From Pseudomonas wuhanensis (GTDB lineage: Bacteria > Pseudomonadota > Gammaproteobacteria > Pseudomonadales > Pseudomonadaceae), in NCBI RefSeq assembly GCF_030687395.1, contig NZ_CP117430.1:1240001-1304000 (forward strand): a stretch of 64,000 bases of DNA. The letters run 5' to 3'. Numbering within the stretch: the first letter of the stretch is position 1; each line of letters starts with the position of its first letter. The notes below the pieces were generated by a model, which did no database searches, was not told where the DNA came from, and worked only from the letters and a program-made list of their open reading frames with translations. Below, piece by piece: positions 10,764-21,105 of this stretch. The position numbers and the translations under genes were made by a program.

Positions 10764-11882
10764 TTGATTGTCTTCCGTTATCTATCCCGCGAAGTCCTGT
10801 TGACCTTGAGCGCCGTCAGCGCCGTGCTGCTGGTCATCATCATGAGCGGACGCTTCATCAAATACCTCGCCCAAGCGGCCTCTGGCGCCCTGGATCCGGG
10901 CTCGCTGTTCCTGATCATGGGCTTTCGTCTGCCAGGTTTCCTGCAGTTGATCCTGCCTTTGGGGCTGTTTCTCGGGATCCTGCTGGCCTACGGTCGTCTG
11001 TACCTCGACAGCGAAATGACCGTGTTGTCGGCCACCGGCATGAGCCAGCAGCGGCTTTTTCGCATCACCCTGTTTCCGGCCACGCTGGTTGCGCTGGTGG
11101 TGGCATGGCTGAGCCTGAGCCTGGCGCCACAAGGTGCCAACCAGTTCCAGTTGCTGCTGAACAAACAGGACGCACTGACTGAATTCGATACCCTTGAGCC
11201 CGGCCGCTTCCAGGCCCTGCGCGACGGTACTCGGGTGACCTACACCGAGCAATTGTCGGATGACCGCATCAATCTGGGCGGCGTGTTCATTTCGCAAAAA
11301 AATGTAAACTCCGACAAAAAGGATCGAGGGATTTCCGTCCTGGTGGCCGAGAAGGGTCGTCAGGAAATTCGGCCCGACGGCAACCGTTACCTGATTCTCG
11401 ACAACGGCTACCGCTACGACGGTAATCCGGGTCAAGCCGACTACCGCGCCATCAAATACGACGAGTACGGCGTATTGCTGCCCAAACCGGACGTCAGCGA
11501 CGAAGTCACTGACCGTGACGCGATGACCACCCGCTCCTTGCTGGGCAATGATGACATCCGTTCGCGTACCGAACTGCAATGGCGTCTGTCTCTGCCGTTG
11601 CTGGTCTTCATCGTGACCCTGATGGCGGTGCCGCTGTCGCGGGTCAACCCGCGCCAGGGCCGTTTCCTCAAGCTGCTGCCGGCGATTCTTCTTTATATGG
11701 CTTACCTGACCATCCTGATTGCCGCTCGCGGCGCCCTCGAAAAGGGCAAGATCCCGTCGGCATTGGGCTTGTGGTGGGTGCATGCGATCTTCCTGGCCAT
11801 CGGCCTGGGCTTGCTGTACTGGGAGCCGTTGCGCTTGAAGATGGCGAGTCGCCGCAGTGCGCTGGAGGTGGCCCGTGGATAA
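10764..11882 (+). CDS. lptF: LPS export ABC transporter permease LptF
   Basis: A 372-residue inner-membrane subunit of the LptB2FG transporter that extracts lipopolysaccharide and feeds the Lpt bridge. Three hydrophobic N-terminal segments (residues ~10-110), a periplasmic beta-jellyroll (~130-270) and three C-terminal membrane segments are visible. I choose the TTG at 10764 (MIVFRYLSREVLL), because GGAG lies 8 bases before it. The GTG at 10755 would place the GGAG on top of the start. It is followed by lptG with an 8-base overlap. Confidence 0.93.
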   Translation: MIVFRYLSREVLLTLSAVSAVLLVIIMSGRFIKYLAQAASGALDPGSLFLIMGFRLPGFLQLILPLGLFLGILLAYGRLYLDSEMTVLSATGMSQQRLFRITLFPATLVALVVAWLSLSLAPQGANQFQLLLNKQDALTEFDTLEPGRFQALRDGTRVTYTEQLSDDRINLGGVFISQKNVNSDKKDRGISVLVAEKGRQEIRPDGNRYLILDNGYRYDGNPGQADYRAIKYDEYGVLLPKPDVSDEVTDRDAMTTRSLLGNDDIRSRTELQWRLSLPLLVFIVTLMAVPLSRVNPRQGRFLKLLPAILLYMAYLTILIAARGALEKGKIPSALGLWWVHAIFLAIGLGLLYWEPLRLKMASRRSALEVARG

Positions 11883-12936
11883 GCTCGATCGCTACATTGG
11901 TAGCAGCGTGTTCATGGCGATCCTGGCGGTATTGGGGATCATTCTGGGTCTGGCAACGCTGTTTGCCTTCATCGATGAGATGGGCGACGTCAGCGATACC
12001 TACACGCTGGCGGATGTCCTGAGCTATGTGCTGCTGACTGCGCCGCGCCGTCTGTACGACATGTTGCCGATGGCGGCGCTGATCGGTTGCCTGATCGGCC
12101 TCGGCAGCCTGGCCAGCCACAGTGAGCTGACCATCATGCGCGCTGCGGGCGTGTCGCTCGGGCGGATCGTCTGGGCTGTCATGAAGCCGATGCTGCTTTT
12201 GATGGCGGTGGGGCTGGTGATCGGTGAATACGTCGCGCCGGCCACGGAAGTTACCGCTCAGGCCAACCGCTCGCTGGCCCAGGGCAGTGGCGATGCGCAA
12301 AGCGCCAAACACGGTCTGTGGCACCGTCAGGGTGACGAGTTCATTCACGTCAACTCCGTGCAACCCAATGGTCTGCTGTACGGCGTGACCCGTTATCGCT
12401 TCGACGACCAACGCCACATGCTGTCTTCGAGTTTCGCCAAACGCGCGGAGTTCGACACGGATCACTGGCAACTGAGCGACGTCACGACCACGTTGTTCCA
12501 TGAAAAGAACACCGAAGTAGTGACGACTCCGGTGGAGCGTTGGGAAGTAGCCCTGAGCCCGCAATTGCTGAGCACTGTGGTGATGGCGCCTGAATCACTG
12601 TCAATCACCGGTCTGTGGAGTTACATCCACTACCTGGCTGACCAGGGCCTGAGCAACGGTCGTTACTGGCTGGCGTTTTGGGTCAAGGTGTTGCAGCCGC
12701 TGGTGACCGCTGCATTGGTGCTGATGGCGATTTCCTTCATCTTCGGCCCGCTGCGTTCGGTGACCCTTGGTCAGCGGGTCTTTACCGGTGTGCTGGTGGG
12801 GTTCACCTTCCGCATCGTCCAGGATTTGCTCGGGCCTTCGAGCCTGGTATTCGGTTTCTCGCCGCTGTTTGCGGTGCTGGTACCGGCCGGTGTCTGTGCC
12901 CTGGCCGGGGTCTGGTTGTTGCGCCGGGCCGGTTGA
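11875..12936 (+). CDS. lptG: LPS export ABC transporter permease LptG
   Basis: A 353-residue partner of LptF with the same plan: three membrane helices, a periplasmic jellyroll (about 130-265) and three more helices. The N-terminal MDKLDRYIGSSVFMAIL is the usual family start. GTG at 11875 is supported by GGAGG 6 bases upstream and overlaps the lptF stop, implying coupled translation in a fixed ratio. A terminator follows. Confidence 0.94.
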   Translation: MDKLDRYIGSSVFMAILAVLGIILGLATLFAFIDEMGDVSDTYTLADVLSYVLLTAPRRLYDMLPMAALIGCLIGLGSLASHSELTIMRAAGVSLGRIVWAVMKPMLLLMAVGLVIGEYVAPATEVTAQANRSLAQGSGDAQSAKHGLWHRQGDEFIHVNSVQPNGLLYGVTRYRFDDQRHMLSSSFAKRAEFDTDHWQLSDVTTTLFHEKNTEVVTTPVERWEVALSPQLLSTVVMAPESLSITGLWSYIHYLADQGLSNGRYWLAFWVKVLQPLVTAALVLMAISFIFGPLRSVTLGQRVFTGVLVGFTFRIVQDLLGPSSLVFGFSPLFAVLVPAGVCALAGVWLLRRAG

Positions 12937-12968
12937 TCGCGGGTTTTCCCCGATGTGGCTTGTCACTC

Positions 12969-13002
12969 AAAACGCCCCTGTCGCAAGACCGGGGCGTTTT
13001 TG
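12969..13002 (+). terminator. Rho-independent terminator of lptFG
   Basis: AAAACGCCCC and GGGGCGTTTTT form the stem, with GTC/GAC pairing towards the loop. It ends transcription before lepA, which must therefore have its own promoter. A TACAAT at 13050-13055 is a candidate -10. Confidence 0.9.
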
Positions 13003-13107
13003 TAAGCGCCGTCTGACCTGCGAACGTGACGCTTGCGCCGTGGATCAGGTACAATTCCCGGCTATTTTTCGGCGGGCTATGCCTGCAGCCTTTTTGAGTG
13101 TTGATCC

Positions 13108-14907
13108 GTGAGTGATTTGAGTCATATCCGCAATTTCTCCATCATCGCCCACATTGACCATGGCAAGTCGACGCTGGCCGATCGCTTCATCCAGATGTGC
13201 GGCGGCCTTGCCGAGCGCGAAATGGAAGCCCAGGTGCTGGACTCCATGGACCTGGAACGTGAACGCGGGATCACCATCAAGGCCCACAGCGTCACCCTTT
13301 ATTACACCGCCCGCGATGGCATCAAGTACCAGCTGAACTTCATTGATACCCCCGGCCACGTTGACTTCACCTATGAAGTCAGCCGTTCGTTGGCGGCCTG
13401 TGAAGGTGCGTTGCTGGTGGTCGATGCCGGTCAGGGCGTTGAAGCGCAGTCGGTTGCCAACTGCTACACGGCGATCGAGCAGGGCCTGGAAGTCATGCCA
13501 GTCCTGAACAAGATCGACCTGCCACAGGCCGATCCAGAGCGCGTCAAAGAAGAAATCGAGAAAATCATCGGCATCGACGCCACCGACGCGGTGGAGTGCT
13601 CTGCCAAGACCGGTCTGGGCGTCGACGAAGTGCTCGAGCGCCTCGTCACCACCATTCCTGCGCCGACCGGCAACATCGAAGATCCGCTGCAAGCGTTGAT
13701 CATCGACTCTTGGTTCGACAACTACCTGGGCGTTGTTTCCCTGGTACGCGTGCGTCACGGTCGTGTGAAGAAGGGCGACAAGATCCTCGTCAAATCCACC
13801 GGCAAGATCCACCTGGTGGACAGCGTCGGTGTCTTCAACCCGAAACACACCGCCACCGTTGACCTGAAGGCCGGCGAAGTGGGTTTCATCATTGCCGGCA
13901 TCAAGGACATTCACGGTGCACCGGTCGGTGACACCCTGACCTTGAGCTCCACGCCAGACGTTGACGTGCTGCCAGGCTTCAAGCGTATTCAGCCGCAGGT
14001 TTACGCCGGTCTGTTCCCGGTCAGCTCCGACGACTTCGAAGATTTCCGTGAAGCCCTGCAAAAGCTCACGCTCAACGACTCGTCCCTGCAGTACACCCCG
14101 GAAAGCTCCGACGCGCTGGGCTTCGGCTTCCGTTGCGGGTTCCTCGGCATGCTGCACATGGAAATCATCCAGGAGCGCCTGGAGCGCGAGTACGACCTGG
14201 ACCTGATTACCACCGCGCCAACGGTAATTTTCGAGCTGCTGCTGAAAACCGGCGAAACGATTTACGTCGATAACCCGTCGAAGCTCCCGGACCTGTCGTC
14301 GATCGAAGACATGCGTGAACCGATCGTGCGGGCCAATATCCTTGTGCCGCAAGAGCACCTGGGTAACGTCATTACCCTGTGTATCGAAAAGCGTGGCGTG
14401 CAGCACGACATGCTGTTCCTGGGTAGCCAGGTACAAGTGACCTACGATTTGCCGATGAACGAAGTGGTCCTCGACTTCTTCGACCGTCTGAAATCCACCA
14501 GCCGTGGCTATGCTTCGCTGGATTACCATTTCGACCGTTATCAATCAGCTAATCTGGTGAAACTGGACGTGCTGATCAACGGCGACAAGGTCGATGCTCT
14601 GGCGCTGATCGTGCACCGTGACAACTCGCACTACAAAGGTCGCCAGTTGACCGAGAAGATGAAAGACCTGATTCCGCGGCAGATGTTCGACGTGGCAATC
14701 CAGGCCGCCATTGGTGGTCAGATTGTGGCGCGTACAACCGTCAAGGCACTCAGAAAGAACGTATTGGCCAAATGCTACGGTGGTGACGTCAGCCGTAAGA
14801 AAAAGCTGCTGGAAAAGCAAAAGGCCGGTAAAAAACGCATGAAGCAGGTCGGCAACGTGGAAATTCCACAAGAAGCCTTCCTTGCCGTGCTCAGGTTGGA
14901 TAGTTAG
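13108..14907 (+). CDS. lepA: Elongation factor 4 (LepA)
   Basis: A 599-residue translational GTPase. The G motifs are HIDHGKSTL (P-loop), RERGITIK (switch I), DTPGHVDF and NKIDLP. The EF-G-like domains III and V follow, then the LepA-specific C-terminal domain ending [20 protein letters not shown]. It acts on stalled or initiating ribosomes at the membrane. Start is GTG at 13108 ([19 protein letters not shown]). lepB begins 5 bases after the stop. In other pseudomonads algU-muc genes usually precede lepA; here lptG does. Confidence 0.97.
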   Translation: MSDLSHIRNFSIIAHIDHGKSTLADRFIQMCGGLAEREMEAQVLDSMDLERERGITIKAHSVTLYYTARDGIKYQLNFIDTPGHVDFTYEVSRSLAACEGALLVVDAGQGVEAQSVANCYTAIEQGLEVMPVLNKIDLPQADPERVKEEIEKIIGIDATDAVECSAKTGLGVDEVLERLVTTIPAPTGNIEDPLQALIIDSWFDNYLGVVSLVRVRHGRVKKGDKILVKSTGKIHLVDSVGVFNPKHTATVDLKAGEVGFIIAGIKDIHGAPVGDTLTLSSTPDVDVLPGFKRIQPQVYAGLFPVSSDDFEDFREALQKLTLNDSSLQYTPESSDALGFGFRCGFLGMLHMEIIQERLEREYDLDLITTAPTVIFELLLKTGETIYVDNPSKLPDLSSIEDMREPIVRANILVPQEHLGNVITLCIEKRGVQHDMLFLGSQVQVTYDLPMNEVVLDFFDRLKSTSRGYASLDYHFDRYQSANLVKLDVLINGDKVDALALIVHRDNSHYKGRQLTEKMKDLIPRQMFDVAIQAAIGGQIVARTTVKALRKNVLAKCYGGDVSRKKKLLEKQKAGKKRMKQVGNVEIPQEAFLAVLRLDS

Positions 14908-14912
14908 GTCCT

Positions 14913-15767
14913 ATGTCACTAAATTTCCCGCTGTTGCTGGTCATCGCCGTGTTCGTCTGCGGCCTGTTGGCGTTGCTCGATCTGCTGTTCCTGGCGCCAC
15001 GGCGCCGGGCTGCCATTAACTCTTACCAGGGTAGCGTCAGCCAGGCTGACATGGTGGTGGTCGAGAAACTGAACAAAGAGCCGCTGCTGGTCGAATACGG
15101 CAAATCGTTCTTCCCGGTGTTGTTCATCGTGCTGGTGCTGCGTTCGTTCCTGGTGGAACCGTTCCAGATTCCTTCCGGCTCGATGAAACCGACCCTGGAC
15201 GTCGGCGACTTCATTCTGGTGAACAAATTTTCTTACGGGATCCGCCTGCCGGTGATCGACAAGAAAATCATCGAAGTCGGTGATCCGCAGCGCGGCGATG
15301 TGATGGTGTTCCGCTACCCGAGCGACCCGAACGTCAACTACATCAAGCGTGTAGTGGGGCTGCCGGGCGACCAGATTCGTTACACCGCCGACAAGCGCCT
15401 GTTCGTCAACGGCGAGTCGATTGCCGAACAACTGGTTGGCTCCGAGCCGGGCACGTTGGGCAGTGCCGAGCTCTACAAGGAAAAACTCGGCATCGCCGAG
15501 CACCTGATCCGCAAGGAAATGAGCCGCTACCGCGCAGCACCGGATCGTTCGTGGACCGTGCCTGCCGGGCACTACTTCATGATGGGCGACAACCGCGACA
15601 ACTCGAACGACAGTCGCTACTGGGATGACCCGAGCATTCCCAAGAATCTGCTGGGCATGGTTCCCGACAAGAATATCGTCGGCAAGGCCTTCGCAGTCTG
15701 GATGAGCTGGCCGGAACCCAAACTCAGTCACCTGCCGAATTTCTCGCGGGTTGGCCTGATCAAGTAA
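14913..15767 (+). CDS. lepB: Signal peptidase I
   Basis: A 284-residue inner-membrane peptidase that removes Sec and Tat signal peptides on the periplasmic side. Two N-terminal membrane segments (about 4-24 and 63-80) precede the catalytic serine in PSGSMKPTL and the general-base lysine in NYIKRVVGLPGDQ. The C-terminal box GDNRDNSNDSRYW is intact. It is cotranscribed with lepA, and a 9-bp hairpin starts just after its stop. Confidence 0.96.
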   Translation: MSLNFPLLLVIAVFVCGLLALLDLLFLAPRRRAAINSYQGSVSQADMVVVEKLNKEPLLVEYGKSFFPVLFIVLVLRSFLVEPFQIPSGSMKPTLDVGDFILVNKFSYGIRLPVIDKKIIEVGDPQRGDVMVFRYPSDPNVNYIKRVVGLPGDQIRYTADKRLFVNGESIAEQLVGSEPGTLGSAELYKEKLGIAEHLIRKEMSRYRAAPDRSWTVPAGHYFMMGDNRDNSNDSRYWDDPSIPKNLLGMVPDKNIVGKAFAVWMSWPEPKLSHLPNFSRVGLIK

Positions 15768-15774
15768 TCACACA

Positions 15775-15797
15775 CGGCGCTGTTGAACACAGCGCCG
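15775..15797 (+). other. 9-bp hairpin after lepB
   Basis: CGGCGCTGT (15775-15783) and ACAGCGCCG (15789-15797) flank a 5-base loop, 8 bases after the lepB stop. There is no T-run. It may attenuate or protect the lepAB transcript before the small ORF and rnc. Confidence 0.6.
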
Positions 15798-15835
15798 AAT
15801 GCATTTCTGGAGTCGGCACAATCGGCGACAGAAGC

Positions 15836-15955
15836 ATGAAAACAACGATATTCAGGACGTTATTTTTGAACACAGCGTTAATTGTCCCAAGCCTGCGCCG
15901 CACCACGGCGATGGCGGTGGAATCCAGCCACGAACTCAGCGTGGGTAAACCGTGA
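15836..15955 (+). CDS. Tiny ORF (39 aa) coupled to rnc, unknown
   Basis: An ATG-started frame of 39 codons ([19 protein letters not shown] at the N-terminus, ending SVGKP). Its TGA overlaps the GTG of rnc (GTGA). The first ~20 residues look like a signal peptide or short hydrophobic helix, with an AMA-V cleavage-like site near residue 27. In P. aeruginosa a DUF4845 gene lies between lepB and rnc; this ORF does not resemble it. It could be a remnant, a leader peptide that couples translation to rnc, or chance. No clear ribosome binding site is visible. Confidence 0.4.
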   Translation: MKTTIFRTLFLNTALIVPSLRRTTAMAVESSHELSVGKP

Positions 15956-16641
15956 GCGTCTCCTTAAGCCGTCTAGAGCGTCAGCTCGGCTACACCTTCA
16001 AAGACCAGGAGCTGATGGTCCTGGCCCTGACTCACCGCAGCTTTGCCGGGCGCAACAACGAACGCCTGGAGTTCCTCGGTGATGCCATCCTCAACTTCGT
16101 CGCTGGCGAGGCGCTGTTCGATCGCTTCCCGCTGGCCCGCGAAGGCCAGTTGTCGCGTTTGCGCGCGCGCTTGGTGAAAGGTGAAACCCTGGCCGTACTG
16201 GCCCGTGGTTTCGACCTGGGCGAATACCTGCGCCTGGGCTCCGGCGAATTGAAAAGCGGCGGTTTCCGTCGCGAGTCGATTCTGGCCGATGCCCTGGAAG
16301 CGCTGATCGGTGCGATCTATCTGGACGCCGGCATGGACATGGCGCGCGAGCGCGTGCTGGCCTGGCTGGCCGGAGAGTTCGAAGGCCTGACGCTGGTCGA
16401 CACCAACAAAGATCCGAAAACCCGCCTGCAGGAATTCCTGCAGTCCCGTGGTTGTGAGCTGCCGCGTTACGAAGTGGTGGATATCCAGGGTGAGCCGCAT
16501 TGCCGGACGTTCTTCGTCGAATGTGAAATCATCTTACTGAATGAAAAAAGCCGAGGTCAGGGTGTGAGTCGTCGTATTGCCGAACAGGTAGCGGCCGCCG
16601 CAGCACTGATTGCCCTGGGTGTGGAGAATGGCAATGACTGA
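15952..16641 (+). CDS. rnc: Ribonuclease III
   Basis: A 229-residue double-strand-specific endoribonuclease that processes rRNA precursors and antisense or structured RNAs. The catalytic signature [11 protein letters not shown] (residues ~38-48) and the second acidic cluster [14 protein letters not shown] are intact. A double-stranded RNA binding domain fills about 155-225 ([14 protein letters not shown]). Start is GTG at 15952 ([16 protein letters not shown]). The 3' end overlaps era by 8 bases. Confidence 0.96.
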   Translation: MSVSLSRLERQLGYTFKDQELMVLALTHRSFAGRNNERLEFLGDAILNFVAGEALFDRFPLAREGQLSRLRARLVKGETLAVLARGFDLGEYLRLGSGELKSGGFRRESILADALEALIGAIYLDAGMDMARERVLAWLAGEFEGLTLVDTNKDPKTRLQEFLQSRGCELPRYEVVDIQGEPHCRTFFVECEIILLNEKSRGQGVSRRIAEQVAAAAALIALGVENGND

Positions 16642-17536
16642 TACAACCGCAACTCGCTGTGGCTATGTTGCCATCGTCGGCCGTCCCAACGTGGGCAAGT
16701 CCACGCTGCTGAACCACATTCTGGGTCAGAAGCTGGCGATCACCTCGCGCAAGCCGCAGACCACCCGTCACAACATGCTCGGCATCAAGACCGAAGGCGC
16801 CGTTCAGGCGATCTACGTCGACACCCCGGGCATGCACAAGGGCGGCGAAAAGGCCCTGAACCGCTACATGAACAAGACCGCTTCGGCGGCGTTGAAAGAC
16901 GTCGACGTGGTGATCTTCGTGGTCGACCGCACCAAGTGGACCGACGAAGACCAGATGGTCCTCGAGCGCGTTCAGTACGTGACCGGCCCGCTGATCGTGG
17001 CGCTGAACAAGACTGACCGTATCGAAGACAAGGCCGAGCTGATGCCGCACCTGACCTGGTTGCAGGAACAGCTGCCGAACGCGCAGATCATGCCGATCTC
17101 GGCCCAGCACGGCCACAACCTGGACACGCTGGAGCGAGTGATCGCCGAGCACCTGCCGGAAAACGATCACTTCTTCCCGGAAGATCAGATCACTGACCGC
17201 AGCAGCCGCTTCCTCGCCGCCGAACTGGTGCGCGAGAAAATCATGCGCCAGTTGGGCGCCGAGCTGCCGTACCAGATCACTGTGGAAATCGAAGAGTTCA
17301 AGCAGCAGGGCAAAACCCTGCACATCCATGCCTTGATTCTCGTCGAACGTGACGGCCAGAAGAAAATCATCATTGGCGACAAGGGCGAGCGCATCAAGCG
17401 CATCGGCACCGAGGCGCGCAAGGACATGGAGCTGCTGTTCGACTCCAAGATCATGCTTAACCTGTGGGTCAAGGTTAAGGGCGGCTGGTCCGATGACGAA
17501 CGCGCGCTGCGTTCGCTGGGTTACGGCGACCTGTAA
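16634..17536 (+). CDS. era: GTPase Era
   Basis: A 300-residue Ras-like GTPase with a C-terminal KH domain that binds the 3' end of 16S rRNA during 30S maturation. Visible motifs are [15 protein letters not shown] and NKTD in the G domain, and in the KH domain [18 protein letters not shown] 16634 is chosen ([13 protein letters not shown]), with GGAG about 9 bases upstream inside rnc. An ATG 6 bases earlier is possible. Confidence 0.96.
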   Translation: MTDTTATRCGYVAIVGRPNVGKSTLLNHILGQKLAITSRKPQTTRHNMLGIKTEGAVQAIYVDTPGMHKGGEKALNRYMNKTASAALKDVDVVIFVVDRTKWTDEDQMVLERVQYVTGPLIVALNKTDRIEDKAELMPHLTWLQEQLPNAQIMPISAQHGHNLDTLERVIAEHLPENDHFFPEDQITDRSSRFLAAELVREKIMRQLGAELPYQITVEIEEFKQQGKTLHIHALILVERDGQKKIIIGDKGERIKRIGTEARKDMELLFDSKIMLNLWVKVKGGWSDDERALRSLGYGDL

Positions 17537-17564
17537 ACCCGGTCTGCGCTGCACCGTAGAACCC

Positions 17565-17654
17565 TGTGGGAGCGGGCTTGCCCGCGATGAGGATGTAACA
17601 TTCAGCGCAGATGTTGAATGTAAGTCCGCCATCGCGGGCAAGCCCGCTCCCACA
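17565..17654. repeat. Pseudomonas REP pair inside the era-recO gap
   Basis: Perfect 24-bp inverted arms (beginning TGTGGGAGCGGGCTTGCCCG and ending at 17654) across a 42-bp spacer. They interrupt an otherwise compact operon, so the transcript would carry a long hairpin here. Confidence 0.93.
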
Positions 17655-17708
17655 TTGGTTTTGGGTTGTTTGTAAAACTGCGCTCTTTCATTGAGAACTG
17701 CGATTTCC

Positions 17709-18398
17709 ATGTCGACCACCGCGCCAATCGGCCAACCCGCCTACGTCCTCCACAGCCGCGCCTACCGCGAAAGCAGTGCGCTGGTGGATTTCCTTACGCC
17801 GCAAGGTCGGCTGCGGGCGGTGTTGCGTAGCGCACGGGGTAAGGCCGGGACGTTGGCGCGGCCGTTCGTGCCGCTGGAAGTCGAGTTCCGTGGTCGGGGT
17901 GAGTTGAAAAACGTCGGTCGCATGGAAAGCGCCGGTGTTTCCACCTGGCTCAACGGCGAGGCACTGTTCAGCGGTCTCTACCTCAACGAATTGCTGATCC
18001 GTCTGCTACCCGCCGAAGACCCTCATCCCGCGGTTTTCGATCACTACGCCGCGACCTTGCTCGCCCTGGCCGAAGGCCGTCCGCTGGAGCCGTTGCTGCG
18101 CTCTTTCGAATGGCGCTTGCTCGACGACCTCGGTTACGGCTTTGCATTGAACACCGACATTCACGGCGACCCCATCGCGCCAGACGGCCTGTATCGCTTG
18201 CAAGTGGATGCAGGCCTGGAGCGGGTCTATCTGCTGCAACCGGGCCTGTTCAACGGCACTGAACTGCTGGCCATGGCCGATGCCGACTGGTCCGCGCCCG
18301 GTGCGCTGTCCGCTGCCAAGCGCTTGATGCGTCAGGCATTGGCCGTTCATCTGGGCGGTCGCCCTCTAGTCAGTCGCGAGTTGTTTCGCAAGCCATAG
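17709..18398 (+). CDS. recO: DNA repair protein RecO
   Basis: A 229-residue RecO: an N-terminal OB-fold ([34 protein letters not shown]) followed by a helical domain. As in several pseudomonads, the canonical zinc-finger cysteines are absent. It works with RecR to load RecA on SSB-coated gaps. The ATG at 17709 ([14 protein letters not shown]) is chosen over an in-frame codon 18 bases upstream by resemblance to the family. It is separated from era by a REP pair and followed by pdxJ. Confidence 0.92.
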   Translation: MSTTAPIGQPAYVLHSRAYRESSALVDFLTPQGRLRAVLRSARGKAGTLARPFVPLEVEFRGRGELKNVGRMESAGVSTWLNGEALFSGLYLNELLIRLLPAEDPHPAVFDHYAATLLALAEGRPLEPLLRSFEWRLLDDLGYGFALNTDIHGDPIAPDGLYRLQVDAGLERVYLLQPGLFNGTELLAMADADWSAPGALSAAKRLMRQALAVHLGGRPLVSRELFRKP

Positions 18399-18495
18399 TT
18401 TCGCAGCCATAGGAACTGTTGATGCTTGCGTCAACAGACCCAAGCTCCCCGTGTATGCTGTGCACCGAACTTTCCCTTATTTCAGGAGCGCTTCC

Positions 18496-19242
18496 GTGAC
18501 CACCAGCAATCGCATTCTTCTTGGCGTGAACATCGACCACGTTGCCACCCTGCGTCAGGCCCGGGGTACTCGCTACCCGGATCCGGTCAAGGCAGCGCTG
18601 GACGCGGAAGAGGCGGGCGCTGACGGCATCACCGTGCACCTGCGCGAAGACCGCCGGCACATCCAGGAGCGCGACGTGCTGCTGCTCAAGGACGTGCTGC
18701 AAACCCGCATGAACTTCGAAATGGGCGTCACCGAAGAAATGATGGCGTTCGCCGAACGCATCCGCCCGGCGCACATTTGCCTGGTCCCGGAAACCCGTCA
18801 GGAGCTGACCACCGAAGGCGGCCTGGACGTGGCAGGGCAGGAGGCGCGGATCAAGGCTGCGGTGGATCGCCTGGCGAAGATCGGCTGCGAAGTGTCGCTG
18901 TTCATCGACGCGGACGAGCGGCAGATCGAAGCGTCCCGCCGTGTCGGTGCACCGGCCATTGAGTTGCACACCGGGCGTTATGCGGACGCCGAGACGCCAA
19001 CCGAAGTCGCTGAAGAGCTCAAGCGCGTGGCCGATGGCGTGGCATTCGGTCTGGCCCAGGGCCTGATCGTCAATGCCGGTCACGGCCTGCATTATCACAA
19101 CGTCGAGGCTGTTGCGGCGATCAAGGGCATCAACGAACTGAACATCGGCCATGCGCTGGTGGCCCATGCGTTGTTCGTCGGGTTCAAGTCGGCGGTGTCG
19201 GAGATGAAGGCGCTGATTCTGGCGGCTGCGTTGAAAGGTTAG
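18496..19242 (+). CDS. pdxJ: Pyridoxine 5'-phosphate synthase
   Basis: A 248-residue TIM-barrel enzyme. It condenses 1-deoxyxylulose 5-phosphate with 3-amino-2-oxopropyl phosphate to give pyridoxine 5'-phosphate. Motifs include [27 protein letters not shown] and [11 protein letters not shown]. The start is GTG at 18496, with AGGAG 7 bases before it. An in-frame ATG at 18451 lacks a ribosome site and adds non-family sequence. The linkage recO-pdxJ is conserved in gammaproteobacteria. Confidence 0.96.
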   Translation: MTTSNRILLGVNIDHVATLRQARGTRYPDPVKAALDAEEAGADGITVHLREDRRHIQERDVLLLKDVLQTRMNFEMGVTEEMMAFAERIRPAHICLVPETRQELTTEGGLDVAGQEARIKAAVDRLAKIGCEVSLFIDADERQIEASRRVGAPAIELHTGRYADAETPTEVAEELKRVADGVAFGLAQGLIVNAGHGLHYHNVEAVAAIKGINELNIGHALVAHALFVGFKSAVSEMKALILAAALKG

Positions 19243-19256
19243 ATCGGCGGCGCTGC

Positions 19257-19348
19257 CATCGCGGGCAAGCCACGCTCCCACGGGTCCGGGTTGAACGACA
19301 ATTGTGTGCTCGACGCGGACCCGTGGGAGCGTGGCTTGCCCGCGATGG
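19257..19348. repeat. REP pair with 32-bp perfect arms
   Basis: Two inverted arms of 32 bp (19257-19288 and 19317-19348) extend beyond the usual REP core to include the flanking GGACC/GGTCC. The spacer is only 28 bp. The element lies exactly in the convergent gap between pdxJ and mltF. Confidence 0.93.
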
Positions 19349-19370
19349 CGTCTTTGAAGGCGGCGAAGAT

Positions 19371-21056
<1,686 letters not shown>

Positions 21057-21105
21057 CTAGAATGCACGGCCTCAAAGCACACCCCTTCCCGAGGCTGTCC
21101 CGAAG

